Below, piece after piece: positions 1 to 7,314 of a DNA stretch of 16,425 nt. The position numbers and the translations under genes are program-made. Numbering within the stretch: position 1 is the first letter of the stretch; every line of letters starts with the position of its first letter. The stretch spans positions 1-16,425 of the forward strand of contig JADGRD010000010.1 of the NCBI GenBank assembly GCA_017881285.1, given 5' to 3'. This DNA is from Pseudomonadota bacterium. GTDB lineage: Bacteria > Myxococcota_A > Polyangia > Fen-1088. The notes below the pieces were generated by a model. That model searched no databases. It saw only the letters and a list, made by a program, of their open reading frames with translations, and was not told the DNA's origin.

Positions 1-347
1 GCCGAGCCGTGGGTGAAGGGGTTGATGTTCTTTTCGATCGCCTCGGGATTCTTGTAGACGATCAGCTCCATGCCCGATTCCTTCGCCATGCGTTCGCGCA
101 TGACGTACATGTCCCGGAACTTCCAGTTGGTATCGATGTGCATGAGTGGGAACGGGGGGGCCGCCGGATAGAACGCCTTGCGGGCCAGGTGCAGCATGAC
201 CGAGCTGTCTTTCCCGATGGAATAGAGCATCACCGGCTTCTCGGCCTCGGCGATGACCTCGCGGATGATGTGGATGCTCTCGGCCTCGAGCCGCTGCAGG
301 TGGCTGAGCGTGCCCGTGGGAGGATTCACCGGTGCTTTGTCTGCCAT
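1..347 (-). CDS. cysD: Sulfate adenylyltransferase subunit 2 (CysD), 5' part, cut by window edge
   Basis: This is the catalytic small subunit of ATP sulfurylase, which makes adenosine 5'-phosphosulfate from ATP and sulfate together with the GTPase CysN, the first step of sulfate assimilation. Only the first 115 residues are in the window; the rest lies beyond base 1. The protein starts MADKAPVNPP and carries the PP-loop pyrophosphatase-type motif SIGKDSS at residues 43-49. The family-typical HIDTNWKFRDMY follows, and then a stretch ending NPFTHGSA. The start ATG at 347-345 is followed by the normal CysD N-terminus (LSHLQRLEAESIHIIREV), and a GAGA-type ribosome site lies just upstream. It sits 45 bases after the LolA-like gene on the same strand, so read-through is possible, but the functions are unrelated. 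CysN would be expected outside the window, downstream. Identification is secure; only completeness is unknown. Confidence 0.95.
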   Translation of the reverse strand, partial: MADKAPVNPPTGTLSHLQRLEAESIHIIREVIAEAEKPVMLYSIGKDSSVMLHLARKAFYPAAPPFPLMHIDTNWKFRDMYVMRERMAKESGMELIVYKNPEAIEKNINPFTHGS

Positions 348-392
348 GGCATTTCTCGATGGGCCGACCGAGGTTGCGGGGGAAAACCTGCG

Positions 393-1220
393 CTAGCCGC
401 GTTCGATGTAGGTCGGCGTGAAGAACTCGTCCTTGGTGTTCGGCGTGAAGGTCATCTTCGTGAACTCGAACACCGAGCGCCGGCCGTTCTGCTTGTTGAT
501 CATCTCGTTGCGCAGCGAACGGTATCGTTTCTTCTTCGCATCGAGCAGCTTGATGTCACTCGCGATCATCTCCTTGAGGAGCTTGCCGTCCGCCGCGTAG
601 TGCAGCACCTTGGTCGGCACGAACTTGCTCTTGCTCACCCAGTAGGTCCGCTTCGAGTAACCATCGGCCGCTGCCGTCTCCTTGCTCTCCGGTACCGCGT
701 CGACGACGTAGCAGGATTCACCGCCGCCGCAGGGCTCTTCCTTGACCAAAGCGTAGGTATAGTCATCGAGCGCCGGAGTGTTGAGATCGCCGTAGGTGAA
801 ATCGCTGCCCATGAAAGGCTGCGAACCTTGCGAGCTCAAAATGCGGCGGGTCTTGCGCAACGCCGGCAGATAGATCCACGCGTCGTCGGGCTTGGCCTCG
901 TAGTCGAAGACGAGAAACCCCGTGCCTTGCACGTCGGCCGGCGACAGAAAGCGGAAGACCCGCTTTTCGGTCTTGCCGCCGTCGAAGAGCTTGGTGGCCG
1001 ACGCGATCTCGCGTTCCCGCTTGCCGCCCTTCTCATCGATAAGCGTCATTTTGATGGTGGATTCCGAGCCATCGAGCTTACGGGTGACCGCGACCTTCTC
1101 CATGATGTCCCGCGGCGACAGGGCCGCATCGGCCTGGGCAGCCTGGGGAGACAAGATGCCGCCCGCGCAGATGGCGAAGAAGAACGGAGGTACTTGACGT
1201 GTGAGTCTATTCGTTCGCAT
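393..1220 (-). CDS. LolA-like outer membrane lipoprotein-sorting protein, periplasmic
   Basis: A secreted protein of 275 aa. From the ATG at 1220 it has a signal peptide (MRTNRLTRQV, hydrophobic FFFAICAGGIL, cleavage near QAAQA-DAAL). The mature part matches the LolA_like family of outer-membrane lipoprotein-sorting proteins (PF17131 type). Recognisable stretches are RDIMEKV near the N-terminus, FLSPADVQGTGFLVFDY, WIYLPALRKTRRI, FMGSDFTYGDL, YSKRTYWVSKSKFVPTKV and a terminal FFTPTYIERG. Family members have a half-barrel that holds an acyl chain in the periplasm, and are usually encoded beside RND/MMPL lipid pumps and an outer-membrane barrel. Here the barrel gene lies 13 bases upstream, but no pump is visible. 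A longer frame could start at 1259, but that would overlap the upstream stop and precede the signal peptide; the 1220 start has an AGGGAAG ribosome site. Cargo is unknown. Confidence 0.88.
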   Translation of the reverse strand: MRTNRLTRQVPPFFFAICAGGILSPQAAQADAALSPRDIMEKVAVTRKLDGSESTIKMTLIDEKGGKREREIASATKLFDGGKTEKRVFRFLSPADVQGTGFLVFDYEAKPDDAWIYLPALRKTRRILSSQGSQPFMGSDFTYGDLNTPALDDYTYALVKEEPCGGGESCYVVDAVPESKETAAADGYSKRTYWVSKSKFVPTKVLHYAADGKLLKEMIASDIKLLDAKKKRYRSLRNEMINKQNGRRSVFEFTKMTFTPNTKDEFFTPTYIERG

Positions 1221-1233
1221 TTGGACTTCCCTT

Positions 1234-2775
1234 TCAGAACGTGGCTCGGAGCTCGGCATAACCCGCGCTCATCTTCTGGTCGGCTAGGCCGAAGATGGTG
1301 CCGCTGGGACCCGAGCCTACCTCGGCCCCCACATAGGCGATCATGGTGTCTGACATGCGGTAGCCGATCTTCGGCGTGGTCATCCACTCCTTGGTCGAGA
1401 AGTTGACCATGCCCAGCGCGGAGATGGACAGGGTGTCGTGCAGGGTGAGCCATTCGACACGCGCGGTGGCGAGATGCTGCACCCGCGCCGTCTGCGAGAA
1501 CATCATCTGGCTGAACTTCGCGAGATCGGAATTGATCACCTTCGTGTACTGCCCCCGCAATGGCTCGCCATATCCGGGATCCATCTGGAGAACCGACGGT
1601 TTGTAATCCATGATCGGGCCCTCCTTCTTCCAATCGAACACGTACCTTCCCAGGTACTGCACGATGACCATGACCGGGCCGAACGTGTGATCCAGGCCTA
1701 GGGCATACTGAAGGTCGGGACGGGCGGTCCAGCTGCGGCCCTTGTAGTCGAGCGGCCGCCGATAGGCAGCTTCCCCGCGAACCGCGACGATGTCGCCCAA
1801 AGCCGTCGAGAAGTCGAAGCCCACGACCTGGTGCTTGTAGGCCGTCCGTGCAATGACAATCGAGGGGTTCACGGGGTCGAAGGTCAAGCTGCCGAGCGCG
1901 AGCCCCGGCAAGGGCGCATACCCGTACAAATAGGAGACCGACATTTCGAAGCTCGGGAGCTCGAGATGCAGGCGGCCGGCCTCGAGCCAGCTCTTGAGAT
2001 TGGCACCCGGATAATCGGGCGTGCCGAAGCTGACGAATTGCGGAAGATAGACCTGGGGCAGCTCGGACGGAACATAGGAGGGCAACCACACCGCCTCGAA
2101 ACGCACGGGCGAAAGCCGCAGGAACGCACGCGCGCCGACGTTGCCGACGCGACGGTCGTCCTCGATGGGCGAGCGGATGCGCAGATCGTTGGGCGTCAGG
2201 TTGTTGGTTGGGTTCAAGAGATCGGCACGGCCCCACACGATGATCTGCTTGCCCAGCCGCAGGTCGACCGGGCCGAGGTAGGCATTGGCGTAGGCCTCGC
2301 GCACGTCGACGAAGGTCTGCTTGAGGTCGCCCTGCAACCCGTAGCGCAGGCGCATTTCGGCGAAGCCGTCGCCGTACGGCTGCTTCGCGGTCCTGGCCAC
2401 GAGCGCCACCTCGCCGTAGCCGGCCTTCAGCTCGGCCTGCTGGACGCCCGGAATCTTGCCGACGTACGCGTCGCCGCGCACGTAGCCGCTGAGATTGAGG
2501 GGCGCCGGTCCAGGCGCGGCAGCCCCCGCAGCCCCAGCCGCCGCGGCCGTGCTCTGCTCGAAGAGTCCCGGCGCCGCGCTCGGCTCCGTCCCGGACGGCG
2601 CCCCTTCCGTGGCAGCCGCCGTTCCCGCATCCGCCGCGCTGGCGCCCTGGCCCGTGCCCTCGCCAGCAAAGGCCACGCCTGCATCGGGCGCGGCGGCCGC
2701 GGCGCGCCCGCTCGCGACAAGAAGCAGGATTGCCGCCAGGGCCAAGGCGCGGGAGAGGCTGCTAACACTACCCAT
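1234..2775 (-). CDS. Outer-membrane beta-barrel protein (DUF1302/porin-like), 513 aa
   Basis: A predicted outer-membrane barrel. It has a signal peptide (SLSRALALAAILLLVASG, then AAAAA), a low-complexity Ala/Pro/Gly linker of about 60 residues, and then alternating amphipathic strands starting NLSGYVRGDAYVGK. The central LRLGKQIIVWGRADLLNPTN, followed by a DLR...DDRRVG segment, resembles the DUF1302-type or alginate-export-type barrels often paired with LolA-like proteins. The last residue is Phe (ELRATF), the usual outer-membrane beta-signal. Two starts are possible: GTG at 2781 and ATG at 2775. A GGAGG ribosome site at 2781-2785 is 5 bases from the ATG and overlaps the GTG, so the ATG is chosen. 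The start overlaps the stop of the KAS III-like gene by 8 bases (ATGGGTAG), implying translational coupling. The substrate is unknown; the exact family is inferred. Confidence 0.8.
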   Translation of the reverse strand: MGSVSSLSRALALAAILLLVASGRAAAAAPDAGVAFAGEGTGQGASAADAGTAAATEGAPSGTEPSAAPGLFEQSTAAAAGAAGAAAPGPAPLNLSGYVRGDAYVGKIPGVQQAELKAGYGEVALVARTAKQPYGDGFAEMRLRYGLQGDLKQTFVDVREAYANAYLGPVDLRLGKQIIVWGRADLLNPTNNLTPNDLRIRSPIEDDRRVGNVGARAFLRLSPVRFEAVWLPSYVPSELPQVYLPQFVSFGTPDYPGANLKSWLEAGRLHLELPSFEMSVSYLYGYAPLPGLALGSLTFDPVNPSIVIARTAYKHQVVGFDFSTALGDIVAVRGEAAYRRPLDYKGRSWTARPDLQYALGLDHTFGPVMVIVQYLGRYVFDWKKEGPIMDYKPSVLQMDPGYGEPLRGQYTKVINSDLAKFSQMMFSQTARVQHLATARVEWLTLHDTLSISALGMVNFSTKEWMTTPKIGYRMSDTMIAYVGAEVGSGPSGTIFGLADQKMSAGYAELRATF

Positions 2776-3817
2776 GGGCACCTCCAGAGGGTTCGCCGGA
2801 CCACTCCCCGGTCGCCATCACGATCGAGAGACCGGACGCCGCACTGCCGAGGACGATTTTGTCGCCAGGCCGCACCGTTCGTTCTTCGAGGAGCTGCCGG
2901 TAGGTCACGCCCACGCTGGCGCTCGCGGTGTTGCCGTAGATGGAATGGGTGTAGACGCCTTTCTCGGGGTCGACACCGGTGTCTTCCAGGAGTTTCCGGA
3001 CCATGATTTCGCTCGGTTGGTGGAAGACGAAGTGATCGATGTCGCCGGCCTTCATGCCCAGCGCCGCCAGGCGCTCGTGGATCCACGGTGGAATCAGCTT
3101 CCCGAGGCGCATGAGCTCCACCGACGACGAGAAGAGAGTCCCATCGACGGGAACTTGGCACAGGTGCCAGTGATCGGGAACCGTGATGGTGTCGATCGCC
3201 AAGAGACGAATGCCGCCACCCGGGAACGGAGACCTTCGCAGCAGCACACACGCCGCCGCGTTGCCCACGGTCAGGCCGGCGGATTTCATGTGGAGCTCCC
3301 GCGCGCTCTGGATGTCGTAGCTCAGGTAGTGACGAGAGAGCTCGGACGTGCAAACCAAAGCGGTCCGGTAGCTCTCGTGGAGCATCATGTAGGCGGTGGC
3401 GGCTTGCATGGCCTCGAGGTGTCCCACGCAGGCCGCGGTCACGTCGAAGGCGTGGGTCTTCTTGATGCCCAGTTTCGCCGCGACCTCCATGGCGGTCGCC
3501 GGCTCGAAGTACTGGCGAGCGATGCCGCCGAAGATGACGAGATCCACTTCCTCGGCCGACGAGCCGTTGGCTTCCAGGCATTGCTTGGCCGCCGTCACGG
3601 CGTAGTCAGCCACGCGGCCGCTGGTGTCGGTCTCGAGGTAGCGTTGCCGCGTCTTGCACAGCCCGAACACGCGCTCGATGGCCGCCGCCACGGTGGCAAA
3701 CTGCTTGTCCGTGCCCTTGAACTTCGCGCGCACCCGGCGAATGGTTTCGGCGTTGTCCACGGGCGCGCCCGGAAAGGTGACGCCCGGCTTGGAGATGAAC
3801 AGATCCGGTAGGCTCAC
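2768..3817 (-). CDS. 3-oxoacyl-ACP synthase III / OleA-like condensing enzyme
   Basis: A thiolase-fold ketoacyl synthase of 349 aa, cytoplasmic, with the Cys-His-Asn triad of the KAS III group: Cys130 in DVTAACVGHLEAM, His266 in FVFHQPSEIM and Asn296 in YGNTASASVG. The enzyme should take an acyl-CoA or acyl-ACP onto Cys130 and condense it with a second substrate. At 349 aa it is longer than FabH (about 317) and nearer OleA. A Glu-Pro-Ala-Thr motif (Glu105), about 25 residues before the Cys, matches the region where OleA carries its second catalytic residue, a glutamate. The start is GTG at 3817 with AAGGA 6 bases upstream. It leads a probable operon with the barrel and LolA-like genes, so its product may be a lipid destined for the envelope. 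No OleB, OleC or OleD genes are nearby, so a true olefin/beta-lactone pathway is not shown. Confidence 0.85.
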   Translation of the reverse strand: MSLPDLFISKPGVTFPGAPVDNAETIRRVRAKFKGTDKQFATVAAAIERVFGLCKTRQRYLETDTSGRVADYAVTAAKQCLEANGSSAEEVDLVIFGGIARQYFEPATAMEVAAKLGIKKTHAFDVTAACVGHLEAMQAATAYMMLHESYRTALVCTSELSRHYLSYDIQSARELHMKSAGLTVGNAAACVLLRRSPFPGGGIRLLAIDTITVPDHWHLCQVPVDGTLFSSSVELMRLGKLIPPWIHERLAALGMKAGDIDHFVFHQPSEIMVRKLLEDTGVDPEKGVYTHSIYGNTASASVGVTYRQLLEERTVRPGDKIVLGSAASGLSIVMATGEWSGEPSGGAHG

Positions 3818-3879
3818 GAGTGGTCCTTCTAACGCTGCATTCGGTCAACCCCCTCTAGGGTTCAGCAATCCAGAAAGGG

Positions 3880-3907
3880 ATTCTAGCCACCCACTCTCCC
3901 CAATCAA
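3880..3907 (-). promoter_or_regulatory. Candidate sigma-70 promoter for the KAS III-like/barrel/LolA-like operon
   Basis: Reading the minus strand, TTGATT (3907-3902) and TAGAAT (3885-3880) are separated by 16 bases, giving 4/6 and 5/6 matches to the -35 and -10 consensus. Transcription would start near 3873, leaving an untranslated leader of about 55 bases before the GTG at 3817. That leader contains a small inverted repeat (AACCC/GGGTT, 3847-3862). The position in the only sizeable gap between the two groups of minus-strand genes supports it. No experimental evidence is available. Confidence 0.42.
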
Positions 3908-3973
3908 ACCCGGGGGATAATCCAGGACAAGGGCAAAATTGTAGCACGCCGCTGGCGGCAGCCGGATCGCGAC

Positions 3974-4645
3974 TCACCGGTTCGCCTCGAGTAGCGAGCG
4001 CAGCAGGCCCTCGCGGGTGTCGGTTCCTGGCCCGAAGTAGCTGGGCAGCACGACCCGCCGGGTGCCCTGCTCGCGATCGAGCCTGTCGACGAACACCTGG
4101 CCGGCTGCCGAGACGACCACGGTGCGCAGGGAATCGGGGCCAACCGCATAGATCAGCCGGTCGTCCTTCAAAAGCCCCCGATCCACGAGCGCCCCGAACC
4201 ATTCCGGCAGGCCTTGGCTGACCTTCTTTTCGAGGTCCGCGGCGATCAGGCCTGCCTTGCGCGCCGCTTCGAGGTTGTCGCGCACGACCCCGATGTACCG
4301 CTTGAGCGGGATGTCGCGCTTGAAGCGCATCTGCACCACCGCGTGCTCGGCTCCGATGGCCACGTTGGCCAGTTGCTGCTCCAGTCCATTGGAATGAGCC
4401 TGACCGCGCGCGAGCCCGGCCAAGCGACTCTGCGCCTGCTTGTCGACCCGCACCTCGACAGTGGCGACGTTGATCCTGAGAATCGTCTTCTGCAAGAGCA
4501 TGTGCATGTACGAGTACGGGCCTTGCGCGAGCTCGCTCGATTCGAGGGAGGGCAACGATCCTTCGGCCATGGCGGCTCCTACGACCGAGCCCATGAGGAG
4601 ACACACCCCTGCGGCAGCAAACGAGCTTCGTTTCATGCTTGCCAT
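3974..4645 (-). CDS. Secreted protein, possibly chalcone-isomerase-like (CHI-like fold)
   Basis: A protein of 223 aa with a signal peptide (MASMKRSSFA, then hydrophobic AGVCLLMGSVVGAAMA, cleaved before EGSLP). The mature part has the general layout of the bacterial chalcone-isomerase-like family: a start like GPYSYMHMLLQKTILRINVA, then VVQMRFKRDIPLKRYIGVVR, then LKDDRLIYAV with a short hairpin region, and a terminal SYFGPGTDTREGLLRSLLEA. Members of that fold in bacteria and plastids are thought to bind or carry fatty acids rather than flavonoids; this is a tentative, motif-level match, not a confirmed one. The ATG at 4645 lies 30 bases after the FadL-like stop with GGAGG 11 bases upstream; a second ATG three codons in has no better site. 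Co-transcription with the FadL-like gene fits a lipid-handling role in the periplasm. Otherwise it is an unknown secreted protein. Confidence 0.75.
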   Translation of the reverse strand: MASMKRSSFAAAGVCLLMGSVVGAAMAEGSLPSLESSELAQGPYSYMHMLLQKTILRINVATVEVRVDKQAQSRLAGLARGQAHSNGLEQQLANVAIGAEHAVVQMRFKRDIPLKRYIGVVRDNLEAARKAGLIAADLEKKVSQGLPEWFGALVDRGLLKDDRLIYAVGPDSLRTVVVSAAGQVFVDRLDREQGTRRVVLPSYFGPGTDTREGLLRSLLEANR

Positions 4646-4675
4646 TGTTTGTAGGGCCTCCAGGGCGGTGGGCGG

Positions 4676-6151
4676 TTAAAGTCCATAACGGTAGACCAGA
4701 GCAAGGGACACGAGATGGGAGCTGGCGTTGTAGGTGCCAGCGTTGATGGTCGGGGAGGGCTGGCCAGGGAGTAGGTTGGGGTTGCAGTTGGTCGGATCCG
4801 TCGGGCACAGACTGGCCGGGACCTGCTGGTAGACGCGGGCGTCGGCCTCGGATACCGAGACGCTGGGCTGGAGCTTGAGCATGTAGGCGGCCACCACCTC
4901 GAACCGCCGGAAGAAGACCGAGGCGCCCAGCGCGCCACCAAACTGCGCCGCGCCCGGGAAATCCACGTTGGCATAGGCGGGATCCGCGACCGCGCTCTCG
5001 TAGTAACCACCCGCGCGCAGCGTGAGCCGGCCCGGGAGCACCGCATAGTCGCCACCGAGCTTCACGCCCAAGGTGTCGCGCCAGTGCTTCTCTATGTTGA
5101 TCTGGTTCAGGTCCACGACCTGCCCCGAGTAGTTGGCCTGCAGCCCGTTCGTCTCGATGGTGAAGCGCTTGACCCGCGACCAGGTGACGTACTCCACATC
5201 CAGCTCGACGTCGAAACGCTCGCGGTTGCTCACCAGGTTCCGGTAGCGCGCCCCGGCGCGAGCGAGGAGCGGCAGGGGCAGGGTCACGGTCACGTCGTTG
5301 GCCGGCGAGCCATTCCTGGTCAACCGCACGCCTCTGGGGTCCAGGCTCGCGTCGAGCGGCGTGACCTCAAGGGTACTATGGGTCACGATGTTCGACGGCA
5401 CGACCTGGCCCGACAGGCCGAACACGAGGGACGGCACGGGCCGATACCAGGCGCCCAGGATCGCGTTGAAGGTGAAGAGCGCCGAGCCCTTCATGCTCAC
5501 CACCATGTCGTACCCGCTCCACACCGGATTGGCGGTTTGGGTGGTCCCGCTGCCATCGATCATGAGCGAGTACTTGAGGCGCGGCACGTGGATCCACTCC
5601 GCGGTAGCGCCTACCCCGAAGACCTCGTGGTACTTCCACGCGGCGCTGGCCACGTACTTGAGGATGATGGCCTCGCGATCGAGCATCATGTAGCGCTGGC
5701 CGCCGCCGAGTGGGAACGACTCCTGGCTGATGCCCGGGGGCGCGTAGGCCGCCAGGGCAAAACCCCAGTCCTTGCGGCCGAGCTTCGAGGCCACGCCCAG
5801 CATGGGCACCAGCGCCTGCCACGGTTTGCCGTTCGACACCTTGTCGAAGGTGACAAGCGGCGCACCGGTCACCGCATCCACATGCCCGTAGTCGTAGGTG
5901 GGAGCGCGGGTGAACGAGGAGGCGTTGTACGAAGACTGGTTGCCGACCTCGACGAGGGTGGTTTCGAGATTCGCCAGCCCGGCCGGATTGAAGCTGACCG
6001 CGGAGAGATCGTCGGCCTTGGCGGTGAACGCGCCGGCCCGGCCGGAAGCCCTTGCCCCCAGGGTGCCGGAGTAGTAGCCCCCGTCGGCCAAGGCCGCGCC
6101 CGCGAGCATCGCCGTGCCGACCAGCGTGGTGAAAACAACCAGAGATTTCAT
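4676..6151 (-). CDS. FadL/OmpP1/TodX-family outer-membrane hydrophobic-substrate transporter
   Basis: A 491-aa outer-membrane protein. A signal peptide (MKSLVVFTTLVGTAMLAGAA, cleaved near LA-DGG) is followed by the FadL-type N-terminal hatch, seen here as GARASGRAGAFTAKADDLSA then VSFNPAGLA. The rest is a run of beta-strands with aromatic girdle residues, including WGFALAAYAPPGIS, a long region around FGVGATAEWIHVP, and a C-terminal SHLVSLALVYRYGL. The family imports long-chain fatty acids or aromatic hydrocarbons by lateral diffusion through a 14-strand barrel. Length is normal for the family (about 440-500). It lies 42 bases after a lipoprotein gene and 30 bases before the chalcone-isomerase-like gene, all on one strand, so one transcript is likely. 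No clear Shine-Dalgarno is seen; instead a three-codon ATG-CGA-TGA overlaps the start (6156-6148). The true substrate is not determinable from sequence. Confidence 0.9.
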   Translation of the reverse strand: MKSLVVFTTLVGTAMLAGAALADGGYYSGTLGARASGRAGAFTAKADDLSAVSFNPAGLANLETTLVEVGNQSSYNASSFTRAPTYDYGHVDAVTGAPLVTFDKVSNGKPWQALVPMLGVASKLGRKDWGFALAAYAPPGISQESFPLGGGQRYMMLDREAIILKYVASAAWKYHEVFGVGATAEWIHVPRLKYSLMIDGSGTTQTANPVWSGYDMVVSMKGSALFTFNAILGAWYRPVPSLVFGLSGQVVPSNIVTHSTLEVTPLDASLDPRGVRLTRNGSPANDVTVTLPLPLLARAGARYRNLVSNRERFDVELDVEYVTWSRVKRFTIETNGLQANYSGQVVDLNQINIEKHWRDTLGVKLGGDYAVLPGRLTLRAGGYYESAVADPAYANVDFPGAAQFGGALGASVFFRRFEVVAAYMLKLQPSVSVSEADARVYQQVPASLCPTDPTNCNPNLLPGQPSPTINAGTYNASSHLVSLALVYRYGL

Positions 6152-6193
6152 CGCATGATGGCCGGCTCTAGCCGAGTGGCGTGGTGGCCTGCT

Positions 6194-7207
6194 CTAGCTG
6201 GGGTTCAGGATCACGACCGCGAGGGGCGACGGGAGGTAGCACGTGCTGCACTGAAGGGCGACCGCCCACACCCCATTGGTCGGGGTGAACCCCAAGAAGG
6301 GCTGGCCGGCGCTGGTCTGGGCCGTGGCGAGATCCACGCTCCTGCCGCCGTCCAGAACCGCGACATGGTAGATGGTCGCGGTTGGGATGCGGTCGTAGTC
6401 CAGGGCCTGCGCTTGCACGTCGGCCACCGTCATGTCCGGGTAGAAGCCCAACAGGAGGCTGTCGATGTTCTGGTAGATCACGTCGCCGCCCATTCCATCT
6501 TGCGTCAACTGGCTCCACTCGATCACCCAAGGACCGGCGGCCGGAATGTTCACCATGGGCTTGTTTAGGTCGGCCGCGAACTGCAAGAGCGGCTTGCCCT
6601 CCGGCGCGTCGGCCTCGTTCACGACCGACCCGGTCGTGGGCGCGATGAAGGTCATGGTCTTGGTTCCCTGGCCCGGCACAACCCCATGCGCGAAGAGCAG
6701 CAGGTAATTCGTGTTCGTGTCCGTCGGCACGACGTAGTCTTGGGGCCCGAGATAGTCTTGGCCCGTGTGGAACGCGGAGAGCGCGGCGCAGGTCGTCCCC
6801 GGCGCGTCGGCCACGCGAAAGCTGCGGACCAACTTGACGGAGCTATTCGAGTCGAAGGTGCCGGCGGCAAACTGGGCAGCGATCTGCTCCTGGGTGAGCT
6901 TCACGACCTGCAAGAAATTCACACTCTCGATGTTCGAGTCCGGCGCCACCACGGGGTGACCCAGGAGATCGTTCTTGAGCAAGGTCCAGCAAGTGGTCAA
7001 ATTCGCGCCCGGCGCCGTGGGCACCACGGGAATCGTCAGCTTGCTGGTGACCGTGTAGTTGTTCTCGTTCTTGATGGAAGCGTTGCCTGTGGTGGGTGGA
7101 CCACTGCCGCCACTCCCACAGGCCGCGAACAGAGGGGGAATCAACAGGGATGCGACGACAATTGCCGCGCCGCGTCCCAACTTTGAATGCTCACTGGCGA
7201 ACTTCAT
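6194..7207 (-). CDS. Lipoprotein of unknown function
   Basis: A 337-aa protein with a lipoprotein signal: MKFASEHSKLGRG, hydrophobic AAIVVASLLIPPL, then FAAC with the acylated Cys at residue 30 followed by GSGGSG. Phe at -3 of the lipobox is less common but tolerated. The mature part is rich in Thr, Asn, Val and Pro and looks beta-rich; it contains AGPWVIEWSQLTQDGMGGD and ends LQCSTCYLPSPLAVVILNPS with a CxxC-like pair. No known domain was recognised. The ATG at 7207 is preferred because Lys follows Met and the signal is compact; a GTG two codons upstream (7213) is possible. No good ribosome site is visible, but a four-codon ORF (7215-7204) ends over the start as ATGA. It is first in a probable operon with the FadL-like gene, so it may help that transporter or present substrate at the cell surface; that is inference. 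Confidence 0.82.
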   Translation of the reverse strand: MKFASEHSKLGRGAAIVVASLLIPPLFAACGSGGSGPPTTGNASIKNENNYTVTSKLTIPVVPTAPGANLTTCWTLLKNDLLGHPVVAPDSNIESVNFLQVVKLTQEQIAAQFAAGTFDSNSSVKLVRSFRVADAPGTTCAALSAFHTGQDYLGPQDYVVPTDTNTNYLLLFAHGVVPGQGTKTMTFIAPTTGSVVNEADAPEGKPLLQFAADLNKPMVNIPAAGPWVIEWSQLTQDGMGGDVIYQNIDSLLLGFYPDMTVADVQAQALDYDRIPTATIYHVAVLDGGRSVDLATAQTSAGQPFLGFTPTNGVWAVALQCSTCYLPSPLAVVILNPS

Positions 7208-7314
7208 TGGCACATTTAACCCAAAAGGAACTCACGACGCCAGCTGGAAGAACTTGCTTTCGACCAGGACCATCCCGCGGAGCATCGTGAGGCGCTTTTC
7301 TTGAACGAGCTGTC

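Noticed and set aside
9..1406. Plus-strand frame of 465 codons crossing cysD and the LolA-like gene
   Set aside because: It spans two well-identified minus-strand genes and their gap, so it cannot be a real gene.
2495..3811. Plus-strand open frame opposite the KAS III-like gene
   Set aside because: The minus strand carries an intact Cys-His-Asn condensing enzyme across the same bases; the plus frame has no recognisable content.
3935..3959. Possible terminator after the chalcone-isomerase-like gene (GCCG/CGGC pair followed by a short T-run on the minus strand)
   Set aside because: The stem is only 4 bp and the T-run is about 10 bases away and four long; not enough to call.
5084..6568. Plus-strand open frame (494 codons) opposite the FadL-like and lipoprotein genes
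   Set aside because: Shadow of the real minus-strand genes: no signal peptide, no motif, composition typical of antisense frames.
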